Source: JAEVLT01 sp044598425 (GTDB taxonomy: Bacteria; Bacillota; Bacilli; Bacillales; Cytobacillaceae). From it: a DNA stretch of 64,000 bases. Made by a program: the position numbers and the translations under genes. Shown piece by piece: positions 17,097 through 25,569 of the stretch (positions within the stretch are counted from its first letter, which is position 1; each line of letters begins with the position of its first letter). Location of the stretch: contig CP172536.1 in the NCBI GenBank assembly GCA_044598425.1, forward strand, positions 3,224,001 through 3,288,000. Direction: 5' to 3'. The notes beneath the pieces are model-generated. The model made no database searches. It saw nothing but the letters and a program-made list of their open reading frames with translations, and was not told the DNA's origin.

Positions 17097-18197
17097 ATGT
17101 TAAATGTTGCAATCATTATTCCTGCCCTAAATCCGACGCCAAGTTTAATTGAGTATGTAAAAGCTTTACTTACTGAAGGCGCTGCGCAAATTATAGTTGT
17201 AAATGACGGGAGCCGGGCAGAGCTCACCTCTATTTTCACAGAGTGCAGCCAATTAAAAAATTGCACAGTTTTAACGCACGATATCAATAAAGGAAAAGGA
17301 CGAGCTTTAAAAACCGCTTTCACCTATTTTTTAAAAAACATGAATCACTTAGCGGGCGTGATTACAGCTGACGCGGATGGACAGCACGCGGTCGAAGACG
17401 TTTGTAAACTAGCAAAATTGCTTGCAGGAAAACAAAACGGGATTCTGTTAGGTGTAAGGGATTTCAGCCAGGCCAATGTCCCATTCCGCAGCAGGCTGGG
17501 AAACCGGACAACGAGTCTTATCTTTCGATTGTTGTATGGATATAAACTGGAAGATACCCAAACTGGCCTGAGGGGGATTCCAGCAAGTGAGCTGCCCTCA
17601 ATCGCTAACCTAAAGGGCGAACGCTATGAATACGAAATCAATATGCTGATTTATGCGAGAAAAATGAATATCAGTATGGATGAAATTCCGATTCAAACGT
17701 TATATTTCAACGATAACGACGGTTCACACTATAACTCAATCATCGACTCCTTCAGGGTATTTCGAAAGCTGATTTCCGGGTTGCTCCGCTATTCGTTTTC
17801 AACCATTGCTTCCGGTGTAATCGATATCATCTGTTTTATTTTGCTCGCCAATTTTTTATTGATTGAGCTGCCGTTGAAGACACGTGTGTTTTTCGCTACC
17901 ATGGTGGCGCGCGCTCTCTCTTCCACAGGTAATTATTATCTGAATCGAAATCTCGTTTTTAAAGCCGGGAATCGACTGTCCAGTTCTTTATTCAAATATT
18001 ATCTTTTAGTGATCAGTCAGATCGTGGCTTCTTATGTATTGGTAGTATCTGCCAATCTATCCCTCGGTGCAAATATTATTCTAGTAAAAATTTTCGTCGA
18101 TACGCTATTAGGAATCGTTAGCTACCAGCTTCAGCTACATTGGGTCTTTAAAAAAAATTATCCTGAACAGATAGCAGGCGAAAGCAATGGCAGATAA
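17097..18197 (+). CDS. Family 2 glycosyltransferase fused to a GtrA-like membrane domain
   Basis: A 366-residue protein. The N-terminal GT-A domain (about 1-215) has IIIPALNPTPSL, VVNDGS (nucleotide-sugar binding) and the metal-binding DADGQH near residue 95. The C-terminal part (about 228-355) has four helices with NYYLNRNLVF, typical of GtrA proteins that handle lipid-linked sugars. Such proteins often load a sugar on undecaprenyl or dolichyl phosphate. The ATG at 17097 is better placed after AAAGGAG than the ATG at 17091. It overlaps the acyltransferase gene by 11 bp; together they probably modify a glycolipid or polymer. Confidence 0.85.
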   Translation: MLNVAIIIPALNPTPSLIEYVKALLTEGAAQIIVVNDGSRAELTSIFTECSQLKNCTVLTHDINKGKGRALKTAFTYFLKNMNHLAGVITADADGQHAVEDVCKLAKLLAGKQNGILLGVRDFSQANVPFRSRLGNRTTSLIFRLLYGYKLEDTQTGLRGIPASELPSIANLKGERYEYEINMLIYARKMNISMDEIPIQTLYFNDNDGSHYNSIIDSFRVFRKLISGLLRYSFSTIASGVIDIICFILLANFLLIELPLKTRVFFATMVARALSSTGNYYLNRNLVFKAGNRLSSSLFKYYLLVISQIVASYVLVVSANLSLGANIILVKIFVDTLLGIVSYQLQLHWVFKKNYPEQIAGESNGR

Positions 18198-18882
18198 CTT
18201 TTATGGAAAAGGGTTCAAGCTCGTCCGCGGTTTCGTGCGGATGTTCTACCCCGCTTACTCTGTCAAGCTAGCCAATAATTCCGAAACACCTGTTGTGTAC
18301 GTTTCGCACCACCAAAACCTGTACGGTCCGTTTGTGATCCTGCTTTGGTTTCCGAAAAGCTTGCACGCTTGGATTCTCCATGTTTTTCTTAATCAAACCG
18401 CCTGCTACCGGCAGTATGTGGATTTTACTTTCACGAAACGGTTTGGCTTGAACAAACAGCTGGCAAAATGGGTGGCTTTCCCAATTTCCTTTTTTATTTC
18501 CAGGCTGTTGAACTCCGGAAAGGGTGTTCCTGTTTACAGAGGTTCACGGAAAATTTTGCATACCTTCCAACAAAGTGTGGCAGCACTTGAAAAAGGTGAA
18601 AGCATCATCATTTTCCCCGATACAAATTACAAGGATTCTTCTGCAGGTACGAACGAAATGTATGACGGTTTCCTCTTTTTAGAAAAATATTATTACAAAG
18701 CGACTGGCAAACATGTCTGCTTTGTTCCGCTTTATGCCAGCCAAAAGAAAAAAAGGATCGTCGCTGGCAGCTCCATCTATTTTCGTGAGGGTGAAGATTT
18801 TCAGGCTGAGCGAAAAATCGTCCTTGGAAAAATCCACGACGATTTGAATGACTTGGCGAGGCAATGCGGCGATCTGAAGTGA
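18187..18882 (+). CDS. Putative PlsC-like acyltransferase with altered HX4D box
   Basis: A 231-residue protein resembling 1-acylglycerol-phosphate acyltransferases. Residues 38-46 read SHHQNLYGP where the family has NHxSxxD; the aspartate position appears to be glycine. Later motifs fit better: VPVYRGS near residue 118 and GESIIIFPDTNYKD (FPEGT-like) near 138. The start overlaps the end of the glycosyltransferase gene, so the two are translationally coupled. The missing aspartate makes activity uncertain; it may have another catalytic solution or be a divergent family. Confidence 0.65.
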   Translation: MADNFYGKGFKLVRGFVRMFYPAYSVKLANNSETPVVYVSHHQNLYGPFVILLWFPKSLHAWILHVFLNQTACYRQYVDFTFTKRFGLNKQLAKWVAFPISFFISRLLNSGKGVPVYRGSRKILHTFQQSVAALEKGESIIIFPDTNYKDSSAGTNEMYDGFLFLEKYYYKATGKHVCFVPLYASQKKKRIVAGSSIYFREGEDFQAERKIVLGKIHDDLNDLARQCGDLK

Positions 18883-18909
18883 GTTCTGCGAGCAGAAGCG
18901 CAATTTTTA

Positions 18910-18952
18910 CAAAAAAATAATGCCAAAGGACGCTTCTTCATCCTCTGGCATT
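18910..18952 (-). terminator. Terminator after gshAB
   Basis: AATGCCAGAGGA and TCCTTTGGCATT (18952-18941 with 18930-18919 on minus) pair with one mismatch across a 10-nt loop, followed by ATTTTTTT. The T tract points to the minus-strand gshAB transcript; on plus the same hairpin lacks a T run. Confidence 0.8.
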
Positions 18953-19001
18953 GTCGCTTCCGCTATTTGTTTACGAAACCGCACACGTTATTTGCGAACC
19001 A

Positions 19002-21326
19002 TTACTTTATTTCTCCGAACAGCAAATCAAGAATTTTGTCATCCGCTTTCCTGTTCTTTCCTTTATATGGATAGCAGTGAATGTGAATGGCTGGATTGAA
19101 ATTTATTTCGATGATGCTGTAATTGTCGGCAGAAGCTTCCTCACTAAAGTCATCAATCATCATATCAACTCCGCAAAAAACGGCTCCTGCCGCTTTGGCT
19201 GCTTGAACAGCCAAATTTTTATAGCTGTCTGGAATATCATCGGTATAATCAATACTGTCGCCGCCCGTGCTGATATTGGAGTTTTCCCGCAAATAAACGA
19301 TTTCTCCTTTATTTGGAACATCACTAAATTTTTTAGACTGATTCTTTAAAAACATTTCCTCCACTTCGTCAAGACGGATGATTTCAAGCGGTGTTTTATA
19401 TCCCTTGCCCCGCAGCGGATCCTTATTCTTTTCAATCACAAGTTCTTCAATGGTATGTTCACCATCCCCGACAACATTGGCCGGTACGCGGTGCAAAATT
19501 CCAACCACCTCATCGCCCATCACAAGAAAACGATATTCTTTCCCGGTCATGAATTCTTCCAGCAACACGGTCTGATCGTGTGCAAAGGCCATTTCAAACG
19601 CTTTTTGATAATCTTCTTTTGAAAAATCAACCGTAAAAATGGTAATCCCCAGGCCAAAATTCGTTGATTTCGGCTTAATAACGATCTGTTTATTTTGATA
19701 CAGTTCAAAATCCGCCAGCGCATCTGCTAGCCGATGATAGGCTTTTCCATCTGGCACCCGAATCCCTTTACGTTTTAGGACTTCCTTTGTGACAATCTTA
19801 TTTTCCATAATTAGAAATGTAATATAGGAATCAAGTGATGTTTTCGTTGCCTGTTTTACATATTCAATTTGGTTCCCGCTTTTTAAAGCAATAAAGTTTT
19901 CCACCCTGTCAAGGATTTCAAACTCAATTCCTCTTTTAATCGCGGCTTTTAATAACAGTTGAGTGGATAGCTCCAAATCCTCATAGCCGAAAAATTGATA
20001 GCCATTCCGTGCACTTTCGGCTGCGTAGCGTTTTGCTTTTTCCAAATGATAATCCAAATAGCTCGATTGGCGAATGTCCGCTTTGATTTGTTCTGCGAAA
20101 GTCAGACGAGGATTCAGCAATTTCAGCTTCTCCTGTTGAAGGATTTCAGAAAAACGCTCACCATCTGCTCCGAAAAGACGCAGCATCGTTTCCATTTCAT
20201 CGATCAGCTTCAGGCCTTCTTCCTGAAGCGTGCGAAAGGACATATCCAGTTCTTCCTCAATTCCTTTCTGGGCAAGATGATCATGATACAGTGCCGCACG
20301 CTGCTGTTCCTTTTCGCCGTAAGGCTCATCCTCCAGCAAAAGCATGCAAAGGATGAACAGATGAATCATATGCATCGTTTCTTTACTGATACCATTTTTA
20401 AAAAGCGGGTTTAAATCAATCATGCGCAGTTCTAAATAGGCAATTCCATGATCAAGCAATGATTGCAGCGAATCTTTGCCTTTTACCGGTTTTATGCGAA
20501 CCGGACTATAAAATTCTTTTGCACTCAATAATTCTTTCGCATCAAGTAGGACGTGTAAATCCCGCACATATTCTTCGATTGAATCAAACGAGACATAGAA
20601 CGGCTTTTGGTTGCGGTAACCGCACTCACTGTTGCGAAGAGAATTCATATTAGGAATATAACAGCTGTCATCGTCCAATCGCTTTCCCTTTTCAACACAC
20701 TGCTTCAGATAACTTTTATCAAAAACGGGACTTGCACCTGTTAAATAAATCAGCAGCCAGCGATGTTTTAATAGATTGCGGACTGTTTTCAAGTAAAGTG
20801 AATCTTTGAAATCCCGAAACCGTTTCTCTGACTTCGAAACTACATACAGTTTTTGCAAAAAGCTTTCATTAAAGGAAAAATTGTAATGGATGCCGCTTAA
20901 TAACTGCTTTTTGCGCCCATATTTTTCAGCCAGCTGATAACGGTACTGTTCTTCTGTTGGATCCTCCATCGCCGCGATGGCAATCTCGGCATCGTCCGGC
21001 AGTGCAGGCGGATTGCTGCTCGGCCATAAATACTCATCCTTTAACTCTAGTATCACAATATCTTGCAGCGTTTCTAAAAACTGATACGTTTCCTCAATTG
21101 AATCAAAAGCAGGCGTTACCATTTCGATCTGGCTCTCGGAAAAATCAGTTTTAATAAAGGGATTGCGCACTTTACTGCCAAACGCTTTTGGATGCGGGGT
21201 CAGTGCAATCCTGCCATTTTCGTCAACACGGACATTTTCTTTTTCCAGACCAAACTTGCCGCCAATCAGTTCTTTCAGTAAGCCGTTTTCCACGATTTGC
21301 TGAATCAATCTGCTATCTAACACCAT
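19002..21326 (-). CDS. gshAB: Bifunctional glutamate-cysteine ligase/glutathione synthetase GshAB (GshF)
   Basis: A 774-residue fusion that makes glutathione from Glu, Cys and Gly. The N-terminal half (about 1-440) is a gamma-glutamylcysteine synthetase domain with YLELRMIDLNP near residue 298. The C-terminal part (about 485-770) is an ATP-grasp domain with IVIKPKSTNFGLGITIF, LLEEFMTGKEYRFLVMGDEV and the Mg/ATP motif IIEINFNPAIHIH. It starts 7 nt after the MATE gene stop, so they form one operon. Most Bacillaceae use bacillithiol, which makes this gene notable. Confidence 0.95.
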   Translation of the reverse strand: MVLDSRLIQQIVENGLLKELIGGKFGLEKENVRVDENGRIALTPHPKAFGSKVRNPFIKTDFSESQIEMVTPAFDSIEETYQFLETLQDIVILELKDEYLWPSSNPPALPDDAEIAIAAMEDPTEEQYRYQLAEKYGRKKQLLSGIHYNFSFNESFLQKLYVVSKSEKRFRDFKDSLYLKTVRNLLKHRWLLIYLTGASPVFDKSYLKQCVEKGKRLDDDSCYIPNMNSLRNSECGYRNQKPFYVSFDSIEEYVRDLHVLLDAKELLSAKEFYSPVRIKPVKGKDSLQSLLDHGIAYLELRMIDLNPLFKNGISKETMHMIHLFILCMLLLEDEPYGEKEQQRAALYHDHLAQKGIEEELDMSFRTLQEEGLKLIDEMETMLRLFGADGERFSEILQQEKLKLLNPRLTFAEQIKADIRQSSYLDYHLEKAKRYAAESARNGYQFFGYEDLELSTQLLLKAAIKRGIEFEILDRVENFIALKSGNQIEYVKQATKTSLDSYITFLIMENKIVTKEVLKRKGIRVPDGKAYHRLADALADFELYQNKQIVIKPKSTNFGLGITIFTVDFSKEDYQKAFEMAFAHDQTVLLEEFMTGKEYRFLVMGDEVVGILHRVPANVVGDGEHTIEELVIEKNKDPLRGKGYKTPLEIIRLDEVEEMFLKNQSKKFSDVPNKGEIVYLRENSNISTGGDSIDYTDDIPDSYKNLAVQAAKAAGAVFCGVDMMIDDFSEEASADNYSIIEINFNPAIHIHCYPYKGKNRKADDKILDLLFGEIK

Positions 21327-21333
21327 CTAACAT

Positions 21334-22701
21334 CTACCTGCCTTCAGCCGTTGATAATTTTACGTTAGCAAAAGAACTGCGCAAATTTCTTAGTGATAAT
21401 AAAAACCAGAAAACGAGTACAACTCCTTTTAATACACTCGAAATCGCGATGGCCATCCATACGCCATTTAGCCCAAATGGACCTGATAAGAAAAGAGCCA
21501 TTGGGATTCTTAATGCGGTAAAAACAATGCTGAAGATGGGCGGAATATAGGTTTTTCCAATTCCATTGAAAGCCCCAACCGTCATCAGCTCCAAGCACAT
21601 AAATAATTGGGAATAGCCTAAAATCCGCAAATAATTTTCTCCGAGTGCTAGACTTGACCCGTCATTTAAAAATAATGAAAAGACCGATTTCGGAAAAACA
21701 ATAAAAACAACCGAGATCACCGCTCCGAAAAGAATCGTAATCGTGAGCGCTTTCCAATAGCCTTGCTGGATTCGCTCAAATTTAGCGGCGCCAAAATTTT
21801 GCCCAATGAAAGCCGCAATCGCGCCTTGTAGACCGCCAATCGTCATATAGGAAATCGATTCGATTTGGATTCCCACCTTCTGAACGGCAATCGCCTCGGC
21901 ACCCCAAGTGACAATGATTTTAGCAATAATGATCGAAATCACAATAAACGTCACCCGCTGAACTGTAATCGGAAGACCCATTTTGACGACTTCTCTCATT
22001 TTCGCCGTGTTTAGTAAAAATGGCCGGGTAAACAAAGCGATGTTTTGTGTATTCAAAAGAAACAATGCGGAAACAAGAAAGTTTGCAATCAATGTTGCCA
22101 GAGCTGCTCCCAGAACACCAAGGCCGTTAAATCCGCCAGCACCAAATATCAGCAACGGATCCAACGCCATATTGACAAGAAAGCCAGCCATATACACACG
22201 AAAAGGTTTCCTGCTGTTTCCAAGCGCATTTAAAACAAGGCTAAACAATGTATTAAAAAACGTAAAAATGGTCCCAATCATTGAAATAACGAGAAATTGA
22301 GAGGCCATCTGTTCAATTTTCGCATCGCCCAAATCAAAAAAGGCAATCAAACGATTTTTTGCAATCAAAATAAAGGCCATGTAGATCATGCCTAAAAGAA
22401 TCGATAACAGAAAGCCGTTATGGATGTACTGCTTTGCTTCCTCCTCTTTTCCCGCACCAACGCTGTGGGCAACTTTGACACCGCTGCCGATGGCGATCAT
22501 CGAAAACAAAGCAGCTGCCAAGTTTACGAAAAAGCTCGCTGTGCCAATTGCAGCAACGGGGCCGCTCCCCAGTCTCCCTACCCAGATCATATCGACAAGT
22601 CCATAAGTTGTTTGAATAAAGTTGGTCGCAATAATCGGCCATGTTAGTTTCATTAAAGTCGATGTAATCGGATCTTCCGTCAAATTGTACGTTCCCTTCA
22701 T
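21334..22701 (-). CDS. MATE family efflux transporter
   Basis: A 455-residue, twelve-helix MATE antiporter. Family features include the N-terminal PIIATNFIQTTYGLVDMIWV (about 18-37), GTASFF and, after the midpoint, AIAVQKVGIQIESI and AAFIGQNFGA. The frame opens at 22722, but the ATG at 22701 follows GGGAGAGG at 6 nt. It is first in an operon with gshAB. A link between export and glutathione is possible but not shown by sequence. Confidence 0.9.
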   Translation of the reverse strand: MKGTYNLTEDPITSTLMKLTWPIIATNFIQTTYGLVDMIWVGRLGSGPVAAIGTASFFVNLAAALFSMIAIGSGVKVAHSVGAGKEEEAKQYIHNGFLLSILLGMIYMAFILIAKNRLIAFFDLGDAKIEQMASQFLVISMIGTIFTFFNTLFSLVLNALGNSRKPFRVYMAGFLVNMALDPLLIFGAGGFNGLGVLGAALATLIANFLVSALFLLNTQNIALFTRPFLLNTAKMREVVKMGLPITVQRVTFIVISIIIAKIIVTWGAEAIAVQKVGIQIESISYMTIGGLQGAIAAFIGQNFGAAKFERIQQGYWKALTITILFGAVISVVFIVFPKSVFSLFLNDGSSLALGENYLRILGYSQLFMCLELMTVGAFNGIGKTYIPPIFSIVFTALRIPMALFLSGPFGLNGVWMAIAISSVLKGVVLVFWFLLSLRNLRSSFANVKLSTAEGR

Positions 22702-22922
22702 CTGTGGCCTCTCCCTATACAATATGTAGATTAATCAATTTTTTTTGATATTATACTCAGTCAATATATACCTAATGCGGTAAAAATGCAACTGGATTTT
22801 CTCGAAAGATTCAAGCATTATAAAAAGGCAATGATTACAAGATAAGTTAAAATAGAAATTGCCGAATTTTCTTTTGAAACTGATAGGGGTTCTTTTTCTT
22901 TCAACGGGAGGTTTTCAAACGT

Positions 22923-24524
22923 ATGCTTTACCTTTTAGCGGAACAAGTGGAACGCGTTGGTTTTCTGATTGCAATGGCATTTTTATTTTCTAGGCAGCAA
23001 AAGCTACGCCATTTTATGCAATATCAAGATGATCACAAAAATATCGTTTATTTTATTTTTCTATTTAGTTTTTTTGCGATTTTAGGCACTTATTCAGGTC
23101 TGCCCGTAACCGGCATTGGTTATCACGAAACGCCGTGGATTCAGAAAATTTCCGGTTGGGAGGCGATTGCCACTTCAAGGACCATCGGGGTTGTCATCGC
23201 GGGGTTGTTCGGCGGAGTAAGGGCTGGAATGGGTGTTGGTGTCATTGCAGGCATCCACCGTTATTTACTAGGAGGCTTTGTCGCATTACCGACAATGATT
23301 GCCCCGATTCTCCAAGGGATTTTTTCCGGACTAATGAGAAATTCTCTTAAAAAACGATACGGTCATCTTTCATCCATACAAATGTCCTTTTTGGTAGGCT
23401 TTCTGGCAGAAACATTGCAAATGCTTTTGATCCTGTTGCTTGCAAAACCATTTGATAAAGCGCTTTCGCTCGTTATGCTGATCAGCATTCCGCAAATCCT
23501 TTCAAACAGTCTCGGCGTCGCCGTGTTTTTTGTGATTCTCATGCAAGTAGCTATAGAGGAAGAAAGAATTGGCGCCCATTATGCCCAAAAAGCTCTGCAA
23601 ATTGCCGAAATGACTTTATCGTATTGGCGAAAGCCGTTAAATCAAGCTGTTGAAAAAATCAGCCACGCGCTCATTCAGGAAACGGAAGCAATCGGTGTGA
23701 CCTTCCAGCAAAATGAGAAAGTTCTTTTTCAAATTGGGAACATAACACCTTGGGGAGTGGATCTGCCCATTGAGTACAGTAGACGCAAAATCGGCTTCTT
23801 TCGAATGTTTTACGAGCGAAAACAAGACCATCAAAGTGCAGAAGTGGCCGGTATCCTGAACGGACTTGCGCAATTGTTCAGCCAGCAGTTTGCGCTCGCG
23901 GAAGCGGAACGGCAGGCTCACTTGGTCACAAAAGCGGAGATCAAAGCATTGCAGGCACAAATGGATCCTCATTTTTTATTTAATGTATTAAATACCATTA
24001 AATCCCTTATTCGGACTTCACCAGAGGAATCAAGAAAAATGATTACCCAGCTTGCAAAATATTTACGAAAAAATATGCAAAACGTCAATCAGGATCTGAT
24101 TACGATAAAAGAAGAATTGGACCATGTTAAAATCTACTTAAGTTTGGCCCAGGCAAGATTAGGAGATCGTTTGAAAATTGAATGGTCGCTAGATGAAAAT
24201 GCACTGGACTGCACGATTCCTTCGTTAACCATCCAGCCGCTGGTCGAAAACGCCATTGTCCATGGAATTCGAAAAATGAGCAGCAATGGCCGGGTAAAAA
24301 TCACTGTGGCAAAAATGTTGGACGGCGTTCATATTAGCGTTTTCGATAATGGAAAAGGAATGGAAATCAACATTGTCCATGATGAACAGGAAGAACATAT
24401 GGGATTTGCTTTAAAAAATATCCAGCAGCGGCTTTTCTATCATTTTGGCGAAAAATCCAATTTTACGATTGAGTCGCAAAAAGGTCAAGGAACGCTTGTT
24501 TCTTTTGTGCGGCCAATCGATTAA
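22923..24524 (+). CDS. LytS/YpdA-type sensor histidine kinase
   Basis: A 533-residue membrane sensor. The 5TMR-LYT region covers about residues 1-195 (GVVIAGLFGGVRAGMGVGVI is its conserved core). A GAF-like linker (about 215-340) follows, then the His_kinase domain with QMDPHFLFNVLNTIKSLIR near 345 (phospho-His in PHFLFN), and an ATPase domain with NAIVHGIRK and DNGKGM. It is followed within 12 nt by its LytTR regulator. The adjacent carboxylate-type transporter suggests it senses an external metabolite, as pyruvate-sensing relatives do. Confidence 0.92.
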   Translation: MLYLLAEQVERVGFLIAMAFLFSRQQKLRHFMQYQDDHKNIVYFIFLFSFFAILGTYSGLPVTGIGYHETPWIQKISGWEAIATSRTIGVVIAGLFGGVRAGMGVGVIAGIHRYLLGGFVALPTMIAPILQGIFSGLMRNSLKKRYGHLSSIQMSFLVGFLAETLQMLLILLLAKPFDKALSLVMLISIPQILSNSLGVAVFFVILMQVAIEEERIGAHYAQKALQIAEMTLSYWRKPLNQAVEKISHALIQETEAIGVTFQQNEKVLFQIGNITPWGVDLPIEYSRRKIGFFRMFYERKQDHQSAEVAGILNGLAQLFSQQFALAEAERQAHLVTKAEIKALQAQMDPHFLFNVLNTIKSLIRTSPEESRKMITQLAKYLRKNMQNVNQDLITIKEELDHVKIYLSLAQARLGDRLKIEWSLDENALDCTIPSLTIQPLVENAIVHGIRKMSSNGRVKITVAKMLDGVHISVFDNGKGMEINIVHDEQEEHMGFALKNIQQRLFYHFGEKSNFTIESQKGQGTLVSFVRPID

Positions 24525-24536
24525 GAGGTGTTATTA

Positions 24537-25262
24537 ATGACGATTCGAGTATTGATTGTTGACGACGAACAGCCCGCTCGCGAAGAACTGAGCTATATGC
24601 TTGGGGAAATTTCCAGTGTGGAAGTAATTGGTGAGGCGGCTTCCGGGATGGAAGCGGTAAAAAAAGCAAAAGAGCTAAAGCCGGATCTCCTGTTTCTTGA
24701 TATTCAGCTGCCTGATTTATCTGGCTTGCAGGTCGCTGAATTATTAAATGAATTTGAATTCTCGATCCAGATTGTTTTTTTAACCGCTTATGACCATTTT
24801 GCGATTGAAGCCTTTAAGCTGCGCGCATTCCATTATCTTTTAAAACCTTATGATGCTGAAGATCTCATCGAGGTATTCAATAACTTTTCAGAGATGGTAA
24901 AGGAAAAACAATTAAAAGCAGACCAGACAAAAAATAAATTAGCAATTGAAACAGAGAACGGCATTGCTTATCTGTCACCGAAAGAAATTTACTTTATCGA
25001 GAAACAAGGACGTGAAGTGATCATTCATACAAAAACAGAAAAACGAAAGGCTTCTTTTACACTAAGTGAGCTTTTTGAGAAACTTGAACGGTTTTCTTTT
25101 TTTCGAACACATAAAAGCTACTTAGTCAATTTGGAACATATTAAGGAACTGAGAACATGGTTTAGCGGCTCTTACAATCTGATTATGAATGATCAAGCCC
25201 AATCAGAAGTTCCCGTTAGTCGAAACTATGTAAAAAGTTTGCGTGAAAAAGTCGAATTATGA
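24537..25262 (+). CDS. LytTR-family response regulator
   Basis: A 241-residue regulator. The receiver domain (1-120) has DDEQ near the start, phospho-acceptor Asp in LLFLDIQLPD (about residue 54) and the conserved Lys in LLKPYD. The C-terminal LytTR DNA-binding domain (about 138-238) has FFRTHKSYLVNLEHI and VPVSRNYVK. The frame opens at a GTG inside the ribosome site; the ATG at 24537 lies 6 nt after AAGAGGTG. It probably activates the transporter operon that starts 110 bp downstream, whose promoter lacks a good -35. Confidence 0.93.
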   Translation: MTIRVLIVDDEQPAREELSYMLGEISSVEVIGEAASGMEAVKKAKELKPDLLFLDIQLPDLSGLQVAELLNEFEFSIQIVFLTAYDHFAIEAFKLRAFHYLLKPYDAEDLIEVFNNFSEMVKEKQLKADQTKNKLAIETENGIAYLSPKEIYFIEKQGREVIIHTKTEKRKASFTLSELFEKLERFSFFRTHKSYLVNLEHIKELRTWFSGSYNLIMNDQAQSEVPVSRNYVKSLREKVEL

Positions 25263-25324
25263 CATTTTGCGCACACTTTTTTACATGATAGAACAAAAGC
25301 CATCGCCTCCTAAATGCAGATTGA

Positions 25325-25356
25325 TATAATCAAAGCACGAAATGAAAACGCATTCA
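25325..25356 (+). promoter_or_regulatory. Transporter promoter -10 with overlapping cre (CcpA) site
   Basis: TATAAT at 25325-25330 is a perfect -10, but 25302-25307 (ATCGCC) is not a -35, which suggests activation by the LytTR regulator. Just downstream, ATGAAAACGCATTCA (25342-25356) fits the cre consensus WTGNAANCGNWNNCW at every position. Placed at about +5 to +20, CcpA would block transcription when preferred sugars are present. Confidence 0.7.
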
Positions 25357-25371
25357 AGGGAGGCGTCATAG

Positions 25372-25569
25372 TTGAAACCAGTCATCTTTTTATTAGTTCT
25401 TATTCCTTTTCTCGCTCAATTAGCAGCGCTGCCATTGGTGAATAAAATCAATCCGATCATTTTCGGCTTTCCATTATTTCACTTTTGGTTGCTCATCTGG
25501 ATGATTCTTACTCCCATCTTTACATGGGTTATTTACAAAATTCAGAAGTCTAGGGGGGAAATTGAATGA
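25372..25569 (+). CDS. DUF3311 small membrane protein (transporter partner)
   Basis: A 65-residue protein with two hydrophobic helices (about 3-22 and 36-57) separated by a short LVNKINPIIFGFP loop. DUF3311 proteins are encoded directly before sodium:solute symporters, as in B. subtilis yhjC-yhjB, and are thought to be accessory subunits. The start is TTG at 25372 with GGGAGG 8 nt upstream. The stop overlaps the symporter start by 4 bp. Confidence 0.85.
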   Translation: MKPVIFLLVLIPFLAQLAALPLVNKINPIIFGFPLFHFWLLIWMILTPIFTWVIYKIQKSRGEIE

